Below are positions 44,079-52,344 of a stretch of 64,000 bases of DNA, piece by piece (within the stretch, counting starts at the first letter, position 1; every line of letters begins with the position of its first letter). A program made the position numbers and the translations under genes. This DNA is from JBDIAG01 sp047974565 (GTDB lineage Bacteria; Actinomycetota; Actinomycetes; Actinomycetales; CAWJMD01), in NCBI GenBank assembly GCA_047974565.1, contig JBKECN010000067.1, forward strand, positions 1-64,000. Reading direction: 5' to 3'. A model generated the notes under the pieces. That model did not search any database. It worked only from the letters and a program-made list of their open reading frames with translations, and was not told the DNA's origin.

Positions 44079-45170
44079 GTGAGTGAGGTGGACGAGTCCG
44101 TGCCCGAATCTCTGGCTGAATCGCCCGACTCCCTGGCTGGATCGGAGCGGCCGGCCCGGACAGTGCTGACCCGAGGAGCCACCCCTGCCGTGCCGGGCAC
44201 CAGCCCGGTCAGCGACGACGTCGCCCGGCTGCTGGGGGAGATTCCGGCGGACCGGTCCCTGCGGCGTTTCCTGCACGCCCTGCCGGGGGTCGACACGGTG
44301 GGCGTCGCCGCCCGGGTGGCCGACCTGGGCACCCGGTCGATCAAGACAACCGCCAAGGCTTGGGCGATCGACCTGGCCATCTCGATGATCGACCTCACCA
44401 CGCTCGAGGGCGCCGACACCCCAGGCAAGATCCGCTCGCTGGCCGCCAAGGCACGCCAGCCCGACCCGGCGGACCCGTCCTGCCCCCAGGTAGCCGCCCT
44501 GTGCGTCTACCCGGACATGGTCCGCGAAGCGGTCGACGCGGTGGCCGGCACCTCGATCCAGGTCGCCTCGGTGGCCACCGCCTTCCCGTCCGGGCGGGCC
44601 GGGCTCACCGTCAAGGTGACCGATACCGCCGAGGCCGTGCGGGCCGGGGCCGACGAGGTGGACATGGTGATCGACCGCGGGGCGTTCCTGTCCGGCCGGT
44701 ACCTGCAGGTCTTCGAGGAGATCCTCGCGGTTCGGCGTGAATGCCACGCACGCAGCGAGTCGCCGGCACATCTGAAGGTGATCCTGGAGACCGGTGAGCT
44801 GGCCACCCTGGACAACGTCCGACGCGCGTCGTGGCTGGCGATGCTGGCCGGAGCCGACTTCATCAAGACGTCCACCGGAAAGATCTCCCCGGCGGCAACC
44901 CTGCCGGTCACCCTGGTGATGCTGCGGGCCATCCGGGATTTCCGGGCTCGCGCGGGACGCCAGATCGGGATGAAGCCGGCCGGGGGAATCCGGACCACCA
45001 AGGACGCCCTGAAGTACCTGGTGATGGTCAACGAGATCCTCGGCGACGACTGGCTGACCGCCCGCTGGTTCCGGTTCGGCGCCTCGTCCCTGCTGGACGA
45101 TCTGCTCATGCAGCGCCAGAAACTGACCACTGGCCATTACAGCGGACCCGACTACGTCACCCTGGCCTGA
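44079..45170 (+). CDS. deoC: Deoxyribose-phosphate aldolase
   Basis: Splits 2-deoxyribose 5-phosphate into acetaldehyde and glyceraldehyde 3-phosphate. In 363 residues: IDLTTLEG, VCVYPDMV-type segment, VASVATAFPSG, ADEVDMVIDRGAFLSG, KVILETGEL, DFIKTSTGKISPAATL with the Schiff-base Lys, and GMKPAGGIRTTKDAL with the second Lys. The N terminus is extended by about 60-80 residues compared with E. coli DeoC, and its first 50 are acidic and Ser/Pro-rich. It is 12 bp from the ALDH gene, whose product could oxidise the acetaldehyde. Confidence 0.95.
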   Translation: MSEVDESVPESLAESPDSLAGSERPARTVLTRGATPAVPGTSPVSDDVARLLGEIPADRSLRRFLHALPGVDTVGVAARVADLGTRSIKTTAKAWAIDLAISMIDLTTLEGADTPGKIRSLAAKARQPDPADPSCPQVAALCVYPDMVREAVDAVAGTSIQVASVATAFPSGRAGLTVKVTDTAEAVRAGADEVDMVIDRGAFLSGRYLQVFEEILAVRRECHARSESPAHLKVILETGELATLDNVRRASWLAMLAGADFIKTSTGKISPAATLPVTLVMLRAIRDFRARAGRQIGMKPAGGIRTTKDALKYLVMVNEILGDDWLTARWFRFGASSLLDDLLMQRQKLTTGHYSGPDYVTLA

Positions 45171-45182
45171 GAGCGAAAACCC

Positions 45183-46634
45183 ATGAGCCGCACAATGTTC
45201 TCTTACGCACCCGCACCCGAGTCCACCTCCGTGGTGAACTTGCGACCCGACTACGGCCTCTACGTCAACGGCAACTTCACCCTCGGCGGGGGTGAGCCCT
45301 TCACCACCGTCAACCCCGCCACCGAGCAGCCGCTGGCCCAGGTCGCCACCGCCTCCCCGGCGGACCTGGACACCGCGGTCGCCGCAGCTCGGCGCGCCTT
45401 CACCCGGGTCTGGCGGCCGATGCCGGGCAGCGAACGCGGCAAGTACCTCTTCCGGATCGCCCGCATCATGCAGGAACGCTCCCGGGAGCTGGCCGTCCTG
45501 GAGTCGATGGACAACGGCAAACCCATCAAGGAGTCCCGGGACGTGGACGTGCCGCTGGCGGCGGCGCACTTCTTCTACCACGCCGGTTGGGCGGACAAGC
45601 TCGCCCACGCCGGCTACGGACCCGACCCCCAACCGCTGGGCGTGGCGGCCCAGGTGATCCCGTGGAACTTCCCGCTGCTGATGCTGGCCTGGAAGATCGC
45701 CCCGGCGTTGGCCTGCGGCAACACTGTGGTGCTCAAACCCGCCGAGACCACGCCGTTGACCGCGTTGCTGTTCGCCGAGATCTGCCAGCAGGCCGACCTT
45801 CCGGCCGGGGTGGTCAACATCGTCACGGGCGGGGCGGAGACCGGCCGCGCCCTCGTCTCGCATCCGGGGGTGGACAAGGTCGCGTTCACCGGCTCCACCG
45901 AGGTGGGCCGACAGATCGCCCGCTCGCTGGCGGGCACGTCCACCCGGCTCACCCTCGAACTCGGCGGCAAGGCCGCGAACATCGTCTTCGACGACGCACC
46001 GCTGGACGAGGCCATCGAGGGCATCGTCAACGGGATCTTCTTCAACCAGGGGCACGTGTGTTGCGCCGGTTCCCGGCTGCTCGTGCAGGAGTCCGTCGCC
46101 GAGGAGGTGACCGACCGGCTCAGGCACCGGGCGAGTTCGTTGCGGGTGGGCGACCCGCTGGACAAGAACACCGACGTGGGGGCGATCAACTCCGCCGACC
46201 AGCTCACCCGGATCCGGGCGCTGGTGCAGGCCGGGGTCGCCGAAGGCGCGCACCCGTGGACGCCGGACGATCCGCTGCCGGACAAGGGTTTCTGGGTCTC
46301 ACCGACGATCTTCACCGACGTGCAGGCGAGCATGCGGATCGCCCGGGAGGAGATCTTCGGGCCGGTGCTGTCGGTGCTGACCTTCCGCACGCCGGACGAG
46401 GCCGTCGCCAAGGCGAACAACACCCCCTACGGACTGTCCGCGGGGATCTGGACGGAGAAGGGGTCCCGAATGCTCGAGATCGCCGGCCGGGTCAAGGCCG
46501 GTGTGGTGTGGGCCAACACCTTCAACCGGTTCGACCCCACCAGCCCCTTCGGCGGCTACCGGGAATCCGGTTACGGCCGCGAGGGTGGGCGTCATGGGCT
46601 GGCCGCCTATCTGCACACCGAGGACGACCTGTGA
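45183..46634 (+). CDS. Aldehyde dehydrogenase, NAD(P)-dependent
   Basis: 483 residues, complete ALDH: VIPWNFPLLMLAWKIAPALACGNTVVLKPAE, FTGSTEVGRQI, catalytic base in LELGGKAANIVFDDA (near residue 258) and nucleophile in FFNQGHVCCAGSRL (near 291-292), then EEIFGPVLSVLTF and YRESGYGREGG. Position after deoC suggests it oxidises acetaldehyde from deoxyribose breakdown; substrate not proven. GTGA overlap with a shorter ALDH-like gene. Confidence 0.93.
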   Translation: MSRTMFSYAPAPESTSVVNLRPDYGLYVNGNFTLGGGEPFTTVNPATEQPLAQVATASPADLDTAVAAARRAFTRVWRPMPGSERGKYLFRIARIMQERSRELAVLESMDNGKPIKESRDVDVPLAAAHFFYHAGWADKLAHAGYGPDPQPLGVAAQVIPWNFPLLMLAWKIAPALACGNTVVLKPAETTPLTALLFAEICQQADLPAGVVNIVTGGAETGRALVSHPGVDKVAFTGSTEVGRQIARSLAGTSTRLTLELGGKAANIVFDDAPLDEAIEGIVNGIFFNQGHVCCAGSRLLVQESVAEEVTDRLRHRASSLRVGDPLDKNTDVGAINSADQLTRIRALVQAGVAEGAHPWTPDDPLPDKGFWVSPTIFTDVQASMRIAREEIFGPVLSVLTFRTPDEAVAKANNTPYGLSAGIWTEKGSRMLEIAGRVKAGVVWANTFNRFDPTSPFGGYRESGYGREGGRHGLAAYLHTEDDL

Positions 46635-47566
46635 GCCCGGCAGCGCGACTCGACGTCCGCAAGACCTACAAGCTCTTCATCGCCGGCGCCTTCCCACGCA
46701 GCGAATCAGGCCGCTCCTATCAGGTGCGCGACGCCAAGGACCGGTTCTGGGCGAACGCCGCCGCCGGCTCACGCAAGGACGCCCGCGACGCGGTGACTGC
46801 CGCGCGCAAGGCCCAGGGTCCGTGGGCGGCGGCCACCGCCTACAACCGGGGGCAGGTGCTGTACCGGGTCGCGGAGATCATGCAGGGGCGGGCGGAGCAA
46901 CTCGCCGACGAGGTGGCAAGGGGTGAGGGGCTACGGCGACCGAGCGCACGGGCGGTGGTGTCCGCGGCCATCGACCGCTGGGTCTGGTACGCGGGGTGGA
47001 CGGACAAGATCGCTCAGGTGGCCAGTGCGGTGAACCCGGTGGCTGGGCCCTTCTGGTCGGTCTCCTCCCCCGAGCCGACCGGCGTGGTCGCCGTCCTCGC
47101 CCCGCGGGAGTCGTCCCTGCTCGGGCTCGTCAGCGTCCTGGCGCCGGTGCTGGTCAGCGGCAACGCCGCGGTGGTGGTGGCCAGCGGCACGCGCCCGGTT
47201 CCGTCCATCAGCCTCGCCGAGATCCTGGCCACCTCGGACGTCCCGGGCGGCGTGGTGAACATCCTCACCGGCCGGTTGAGCGACCTGGCCCCGACCCTGG
47301 CAGCCCATGCCGATGTCAATGCGATCGACCTGACCGGGGCCGTCCGGTGGGCGGACCAGCGCCCCGATCCTGACGCGGGACATGACGCCGAGCCCGACCC
47401 GGACGAGGTGACCCCGTCCGCCCTGGAGGCGTCCGCCGCCGGAACCCTCAAGCGGGTGCTTCGTCCGCCGGGTAGCGAGCCCGACTGGTCGGCCCCACCC
47501 TCCGGTCCGCAGCGTATTCTTCGGTTCACCGAGACCAAGACCGTCTGGCATCCCCGGGGCACGTGA
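46631..47566 (+). CDS. Truncated aldehyde dehydrogenase-like protein
   Basis: 311 residues from GTG 46631. It aligns by eye with the first ~230 residues of ALDH: KLFIAGAFPRSESGR, AARKAQGPWAAATAYNRGQVLYRVAEIM, WTDKIAQV, PTGVVAVLAPRESSLLGLVSVLAPVLVSGNAAVVVAS, VPGGVVNILTG and AIDLTGA. It then ends in an unrelated acidic Pro-rich stretch and FTETKTVWHP. The LELGGK and catalytic Cys regions are absent, so it cannot be a normal dehydrogenase. Tight coupling to the full-length ALDH suggests a partner subunit or regulator. The frame is intact. Confidence 0.85.
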   Translation: MSPAARLDVRKTYKLFIAGAFPRSESGRSYQVRDAKDRFWANAAAGSRKDARDAVTAARKAQGPWAAATAYNRGQVLYRVAEIMQGRAEQLADEVARGEGLRRPSARAVVSAAIDRWVWYAGWTDKIAQVASAVNPVAGPFWSVSSPEPTGVVAVLAPRESSLLGLVSVLAPVLVSGNAAVVVASGTRPVPSISLAEILATSDVPGGVVNILTGRLSDLAPTLAAHADVNAIDLTGAVRWADQRPDPDAGHDAEPDPDEVTPSALEASAAGTLKRVLRPPGSEPDWSAPPSGPQRILRFTETKTVWHPRGT

Positions 47567-47907
47567 CACGTATCCGATTCCCTGGACTATTTATTGACGA
47601 TTCCCGAAGATCGTGACGATTTCCCGCGCAAAGATTGGTAGTCGAGCTTCGGATTCTCCGGACTGATCAACGAAATTCTTTGGTATACAACGATCTTGGA
47701 TTGATTCTGGTCATCGCGAGGAGAACTTCCCAGCCCCGGACGTGCGTGTCAGCCGACGCACGCGCCCGGACCTGTCAGATCGTCTATCGGGCTCGATTGG
47801 GTGCCCACGGTGGGCGAGGGCTAGGTTGGCCTTGACAAGCGCCGAGTGACACCCGCCCCGGGTAGTTGCGCGGCACCACAAGGAAGTGGTCGGAAGGAGT
47901 CGTAGCG
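47567..47907. other. AT-richer intergenic region
   Basis: Unusually AT-rich for this window around 47575-47720 (for example TTTGGTATACAACGATCTTGG). TTGACA lies at 47832-47837. No protein-coding signal stands out; a 66-codon frame at 47635 has no support. It may hold the acetyltransferase promoter. Confidence 0.5.
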
Positions 47908-48243
47908 ATGAGCACGCACAACGCCGAGGTGAGCACTCAGGTCGAAGTCCGCAAGGACGTCGAACACGACCGTTTCGTTATCTTCGTCGACGACGAGCCC
48001 GTCGGCTTCGTGACCTTCCACGACCGCGGCGACGTCCGCGCGCTCCCCCACACCGAGATCGACGACGCCTACCAGGGCAAGGGCCTGGCCGGCCGGCTGA
48101 TCCGCGAGACCCTCGACCAGACGCGGGCCGAGGGCATGAAGGTCCTCCCCTTCTGCCCGGCGGTCCGCGGATACATCGTCCAGCACCCCGAGTACGTCGA
48201 TCTGGTCCCGGCGGACCGGCGCGCGGAGTTCGAACTCTCCTGA
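47908..48243 (+). CDS. GNAT-fold N-acetyltransferase-like protein
   Basis: 111 residues of the short YjdJ-like GNAT group: VEHDRFVIFVDDEPVGFVTFHDRGD, LPHTEIDDAYQGKGLAGRLIRETLDQTRAEGMKVLPFCPAVRGYIVQHPEY. The QGKGLAGRL segment is the acetyl-CoA-binding loop, and the Cys-Pro near the end is conserved in this group. AAGGAG lies upstream of ATG 47908. Substrate unknown. It converges on the kinase gene. Confidence 0.88.
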   Translation: MSTHNAEVSTQVEVRKDVEHDRFVIFVDDEPVGFVTFHDRGDVRALPHTEIDDAYQGKGLAGRLIRETLDQTRAEGMKVLPFCPAVRGYIVQHPEYVDLVPADRRAEFELS

Positions 48244-48280
48244 CCCCCGCCACGTCCAAGGGACTCACCCTCGGCGACTC

Positions 48281-49174
48281 CTAGAGTTCGGCGAGCCAGC
48301 GCCGGGCCCCGAGCATGGTGACTCGACGGGTGGCGATCTCGGCGGCCGCGGCCACCCCGGAGGTGAGGGTGTCCACCCAGGTGCGGCGCCCGCTCGGGTC
48401 GGGCGAAGCCAGCGCGACGGCGAGTTCGGCGGCCAGCGCGCCGTGGAAGACATCGCCGGCCCCGAGGGTGTCGCGGGCGTCTACCGGGGTCACCCGGTGC
48501 TGGGCGAGCTGCCCGCCGGCAGCCTGCCAGACCACTGGTTCGGCTCCCTGGGTCACGATGACCGCCGAGCACCCCGCCGCCAGCCCCCGGGCACACACCT
48601 GTTGAGCGGTGAGACCGAGCTGGTCCGCGTAGTCGCGGGAGGCGGCCAGGACATCCACCCGGGGCAGCCACTCCTCGGCGCGTGGTTTGACGCTGCCCGC
48701 ATCCAGCACGGTGACCGCGTCGGCGGGCCGGATCACCATCGCCTGTTCGGCCAGGCCCGGGTGGTGGCCGTCCAGCAGTAGCACCCGGGCGTCGGCCACC
48801 GCGTCCGCTGCATCGGCGGTGAGGGTGAAGGTCGTGTTCGCCGCCCCCGGCGAGACCACGGTCCGCTCCCCGGTGCCGTCGATGATGCAGCTGGCCACCG
48901 GAGGTGACCAGCCGCTGTAGGGGGCGCAGTCGTGCACCCGTACCGAGTGCGCGGCCAGGTCGGCGTCGACCGTGTCGGCCGCCGAACCCGAGCCCAGCGC
49001 GGTCACCAGGTCCGCCCGGCCCAGCAGGGCGGCGATGGTCACCGCCGCGTTCGCCGCCGGCCCGCCGGCCACGAGTTCCACCGAGGTGGAGACCGACTTG
49101 CCACCCAGGACGATGGGGGCGTCGGTGTGGTGCACAACGTCCAGGGTGGTGAGCCCGAGGGCTACGACGTTCAC
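48281..49174 (-). CDS. PfkB-family carbohydrate/nucleoside kinase
   Basis: 297 residues from GTG 49174, which overlaps the add stop (GTGA). PfkB pattern: VVALGLTTLDVVHH at the N terminus, VAGGPAANAAVTIAALLG (signature 1), GERTVVSPGAAN, and VDARDTLGAGDVFHGALAAELA (signature 2, with the catalytic Asp in GAGD). Ribokinase, adenosine kinase and related enzymes all fit. Coupling to adenosine deaminase makes a nucleoside or ribose substrate plausible, but this is not decided by sequence. Confidence 0.9.
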   Translation of the reverse strand: MNVVALGLTTLDVVHHTDAPIVLGGKSVSTSVELVAGGPAANAAVTIAALLGRADLVTALGSGSAADTVDADLAAHSVRVHDCAPYSGWSPPVASCIIDGTGERTVVSPGAANTTFTLTADAADAVADARVLLLDGHHPGLAEQAMVIRPADAVTVLDAGSVKPRAEEWLPRVDVLAASRDYADQLGLTAQQVCARGLAAGCSAVIVTQGAEPVVWQAAGGQLAQHRVTPVDARDTLGAGDVFHGALAAELAVALASPDPSGRRTWVDTLTSGVAAAAEIATRRVTMLGARRWLAEL

Positions 49175-50298
49175 CCCGGCCCCTGCCCACCCGGCCCCGG
49201 GACGGTTCGGGTCTGGTGTTCGATCGCCCGCGCCCAGCCGGGCTCGATCACCGCGTCGATGAGTGCGGTCCGCTCGTCCCAGGGCAGGAAGGCGTTCTGC
49301 ATGGCGGCCACGGTGGCCGCGCGCAGGTCGCCGAGGGACCAGCCCGCCTCGGTCACCAGTCGGCACATCTCACGGGTCATCGTGGTGCCGGACATCAGCC
49401 GGTTGTCGCAGTTGATCGTCACGACGAAGCCGAGGTCGCGCAGACGGCTGATCGGGTGAGTGGCCACCGAGGCGGCGGCACCGGTCTGCACATTGGACGA
49501 GGGGCACAGTTCCAGCGGGATGCGCCGGTCGCGCACCCAGGCGGGCAGCCGGTCCAACCGCGGGACCCCGTCCGGGCCTGCGGTGATGCCGTCGATTATT
49601 CGCACCCCGTGCCCGAGCCGTTGGGCCCCGCACAGTTGGACCGCCTCCCAGATCGAGTCGAGCCCGACCGCCTCCCCGGCGTGGATGGTCACCGGGAAAC
49701 TCTCCCGGTGCAGGTAGTCGAAAGCGTCCAGGTGCAGGGAGGGCGGGAAGCCGATCTCCGGGCCGGCGATGTCGAAGCCCACCGCGTACCTGTCCCGGTG
49801 CCGCACCGCCACCTCGGCCACCTCACGGGCCTGGTGGCCCTGACGCATGGCGGTGACCAGGATGCCGCAGCGGATCGGGGATCCCTCGGCGGCGGCTTGA
49901 CGCTCCCCCTCGGCCAGCCCGGACGCCACCGCTTCGACCACCTGGTCCAGGCTCAGCCCGTTCTGTTGGTGCTGCTCCGGAGCGAACCTGGCCTCGGCGT
50001 AGATCACGCCGTCGTCCACCTGGTCGAGGGCGAACTCGCGCGCCACCCGTGCCAGAGACTCCTGGGTCTGCATCACCGCCACCGTGTGGGCGAAGGTCTC
50101 CAAGTAGCGGTCCAGCGATCCGGAGTCGGCGGCCGCGTAGAACCACTCGCCCAGTTCCGGCGCCGACTGGGCCGGCAGGGCATGCCCGATCTCGGCGGCA
50201 AGGTCCAGGACGGTCTGCGGACGCAGCCCTCCGTCCAGATGATCATGCAGCGCCACCTTGGGGGCGCGTCGCAGGTGCGCCTCGACGTCCTGGTCCAT
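49171..50298 (-). CDS. add: Adenosine deaminase
   Basis: Deaminates adenosine and deoxyadenosine. 375 residues with zinc and catalytic motifs: KVALHDHLDGGLRP (HxH), IHAGEAVG (His and catalytic Glu), LGHGVRI, LELCPSSNVQTGA and VVTINCDNRLMSGTTMTREM (Asp). ATG 50298 has GAGGA upstream; the longer frame to 50367 is rejected. It reads into the kinase gene. The second residue of the last motif is Cys where Thr is common (NTDDP in many), a variation seen in other actinomycete enzymes to my knowledge. Confidence 0.94.
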   Translation of the reverse strand: MDQDVEAHLRRAPKVALHDHLDGGLRPQTVLDLAAEIGHALPAQSAPELGEWFYAAADSGSLDRYLETFAHTVAVMQTQESLARVAREFALDQVDDGVIYAEARFAPEQHQQNGLSLDQVVEAVASGLAEGERQAAAEGSPIRCGILVTAMRQGHQAREVAEVAVRHRDRYAVGFDIAGPEIGFPPSLHLDAFDYLHRESFPVTIHAGEAVGLDSIWEAVQLCGAQRLGHGVRIIDGITAGPDGVPRLDRLPAWVRDRRIPLELCPSSNVQTGAAASVATHPISRLRDLGFVVTINCDNRLMSGTTMTREMCRLVTEAGWSLGDLRAATVAAMQNAFLPWDERTALIDAVIEPGWARAIEHQTRTVPGPGGQGPG

Positions 50299-50394
50299 CG
50301 GTCCTCGTCTCCTCGATCTCCCGGCCCGACCTGCGGTGCCATGCTCCCGGCGCCCGGTCGCCACCATGCTGTGCTCGCGATCCTGGTCGAGCGT

Positions 50395-50817
50395 TCACCC
50401 CTGCCCGTCATCCGGGGAAGCCGACCCCCATCGAGCCAGGTGCTCGGGCCCGAAGGCCTGAGGCAGCACCTCGGCCATCGACAGCACCCCGGCGGGCGTC
50501 CACACCAGCAGTGCGTCGCCTCCGTGCTCGTACAGCAGTTGGCGGCAGCGTCCGCACGGCATCAGCAGTTCCCCGGCGCCGTCCACGCAGACGAAGGCGA
50601 CCAGCCGTCCGCCACCGCCGATCATCAACTCCCCGACGAGAGTGCACTCCGCGCACAGAGTCACACCGTACGAGGCGTTCTCGATGTTGCACCCGCGGAC
50701 CGTGCGCCCATCGTCGACCAACGCCGCGGCCCCCACCGGGTAGCGCGAGTAGGGCGCGTAGGCCGAACCAAGGGCCAGTTCCGCGGCCGTCCGCAGCGCC
50801 TGCCAATCGGGGGTCAC
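50395..50817 (-). CDS. cdd: Cytidine deaminase
   Basis: 140 residues, homotetrameric type: AYAPYSRYPVGAAAL, GCNIENASYG, LCAECTLVGEL (zinc Cys plus catalytic Glu) and MPCGRCRQLLYE (two zinc Cys). It converts cytidine or deoxycytidine to the uracil nucleoside. GTG 50817 has TAGGGT six bases upstream. It lies 96 bp before the add start on the same strand. Confidence 0.96.
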   Translation of the reverse strand: MTPDWQALRTAAELALGSAYAPYSRYPVGAAALVDDGRTVRGCNIENASYGVTLCAECTLVGELMIGGGGRLVAFVCVDGAGELLMPCGRCRQLLYEHGGDALLVWTPAGVLSMAEVLPQAFGPEHLARWGSASPDDGQG

Positions 50818-50823
50818 CGGTGC

Positions 50824-50829
50824 ACCCTA
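50824..50829 (-). promoter_or_regulatory. Putative -10 element of cdd
   Basis: TAGGGT on the minus strand exactly six bases before GTG 50817; fits a leaderless transcript. Confidence 0.55.
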
Positions 50830-50917
50830 TGGTTCTCTTGACCGTAATCGGGGTGAACGTCGGTCGGCTTTGTGGGTCGCTCGGATGCGAGGGCTTGGGA
50901 GACCGGGGCGCTGATCG

Positions 50918-51199
50918 TCATGGGCATCCACACGGACACCGGTCGCACCGGGGACAGCCGTCGGCGTAGCGGGCGATCGCCTCGGTGAGGTCGACGTCCA
51001 TCTGATTGGCCAGGGACGCCACCCAGGCCAGCACGTCGGCGAACTCGTGGACCTGCTGGTCGTGGCTGCCCTTGCGCACCGCCTGGGCAAGTTCGCCGAG
51101 TTCCTCGGTGAGCCAGGCGACGGTGCTGGGCACTCCGCGGGCCCGATCCCGCTCGCCGTAGGTGGCTTCGATCACCGCCTGCAAGGCCGCCAACTCCAC
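50918..51199 (-). CDS. MazG-like nucleotide pyrophosphohydrolase with Cys-rich tail
   Basis: 93 residues from GTG 51199. The all-alpha NTP pyrophosphatase pattern is clear: WLTEELGELAQAVRKG (ExxE) and HEFADVLAWVASLANQMDVDLTEAI (ExxxD-type), the Mg-binding acidic residues. The C terminus is Cys-rich (CPRCDRCPCGCP), which is not a usual MazG ending and suggests metal binding. It starts 14 bp after the BMP lipoprotein stop, so it is in that operon. Likely role: removal of aberrant nucleotides. Confidence 0.88.
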   Translation of the reverse strand: MELAALQAVIEATYGERDRARGVPSTVAWLTEELGELAQAVRKGSHDQQVHEFADVLAWVASLANQMDVDLTEAIARYADGCPRCDRCPCGCP

Positions 51200-51213
51200 C
51201 GCTGCGCCCCGGT

Positions 51214-52344
51214 TCAGCCGGCGGCCGGAGCGTTGGCGGAGACCAGCACGAGGCTGCCGTCGGCGAGACGGTCGCGCTCGGCGTCCACCTGGGACTGCAC
51301 CCCGGCCGCCAACCGGTCGGCGAGCGCCGGGTTGAGGACCAGGGAGACGGCATCGCCGTCGACGGTGCCCAGGTACGGTTCGACGGAGAAGTCTGCCTCG
51401 GTGACCTGCTTCGCGGTGTCGAGTACCGGGTCCGTCACGGCCGTGGTGACCCCCGCCAGCACCGCGTCGGAGTAGGCGGGCAGGTCCGCCGGTCGAGCGC
51501 CCGGCCAGATCGCCAACGCGCCCTCCTTCTCGGCGACCGCCTTGAGCACCCCCTGCCCGAAGGGTCCGCCGACCGGCATCAGCACGTCCGCGCCTTCGGT
51601 GAGCTGTCCGGTGGCGGCTGCGTACCCCCGGGTCCAGTCGGTGGCCGTGCCGATCAGCCCGGTTTGCGTTTCCTTGTCCCAGCCCAGCACCCGCACCTGG
51701 GCGCCGGAGGCGAGGTTGTATCCGTTCACCCCGTCCACGAAGCCGTCCAGGACCACCCTGGTGGTCGGCAGATCCGACCCGCCGATCACCCCGACGATGC
51801 CACTGGTCGAGGCGGCGGCCGCGAGGTATCCGGCCAGGTACCCTCCCTGGCCGGTGCTGAACTGCACCGACCGGACATTCGGCAGGGTCGTCGGCTGGCC
51901 TTCGGCGGTGACCAAACCCGCCCCGACAATGACGAAACGGACGTCGGGGTTGCTGGTGGCGGCGGCCTGCACCGCGTCCCGGGTACCCGCTCCCGAGGCG
52001 ACCACGAGCTGGCAGCCCTGGGCGAGCAGGCTGTCGAGGTTGATCGAGTAGTCGGCGGCCCGTCCGGACTCGACGGTGACGATCCGGGCCTGGAGCACCT
52101 TGCTCACCTCGGCCATCGCCGCGGCCGTCTCGGTGTTCGTCGCGTGGTCGTCCAGGGCACGGTCGTCGGTCAGCTGGCAGGCGACCAGGCCGGTGTCATC
52201 GCCGAGACCGGCTTGCTCCCCGGAACCGGCGTCCAGGCGTACGTCATTGGCACAACCGGTGAGCAGCAGAGCGAGCGCAGCGAGCCCGCCGGTCAGAGCG
52301 CGTGCGTGCCGGTGCCGGGGATCGAGCGCGGATGAGTGGTTCAC
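51214..52344 (-). CDS. BMP-family nucleoside-binding lipoprotein
   Basis: 376 residues. N-terminal lipoprotein signal ending LALLLTGC (lipobox near residue 31). The mature part follows the PnrA/Med pattern: GLVACQLTDDRALDD, a conserved GxGxxD-like stretch, VRSVQFSTGQGGYLAGYLAAAASTSGIVGVIGG, VLDGFVDGVNGYNLASG and DVLMPVGGPFGQGVL. Such lipoproteins bind purine nucleosides for an ABC importer. No permease or ATPase gene for such an importer is in the window. GTG start overlaps the amidohydrolase stop (GTGA). Confidence 0.88.
   Translation of the reverse strand: MNHSSALDPRHRHARALTGGLAALALLLTGCANDVRLDAGSGEQAGLGDDTGLVACQLTDDRALDDHATNTETAAAMAEVSKVLQARIVTVESGRAADYSINLDSLLAQGCQLVVASGAGTRDAVQAAATSNPDVRFVIVGAGLVTAEGQPTTLPNVRSVQFSTGQGGYLAGYLAAAASTSGIVGVIGGSDLPTTRVVLDGFVDGVNGYNLASGAQVRVLGWDKETQTGLIGTATDWTRGYAAATGQLTEGADVLMPVGGPFGQGVLKAVAEKEGALAIWPGARPADLPAYSDAVLAGVTTAVTDPVLDTAKQVTEADFSVEPYLGTVDGDAVSLVLNPALADRLAAGVQSQVDAERDRLADGSLVLVSANAPAAG

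Noticed and set aside
47635..47835. 66-codon plus-strand frame before the acetyltransferase gene
   Set aside because: No ribosome site, no recognisable sequence, and AT-rich promoter-like composition.
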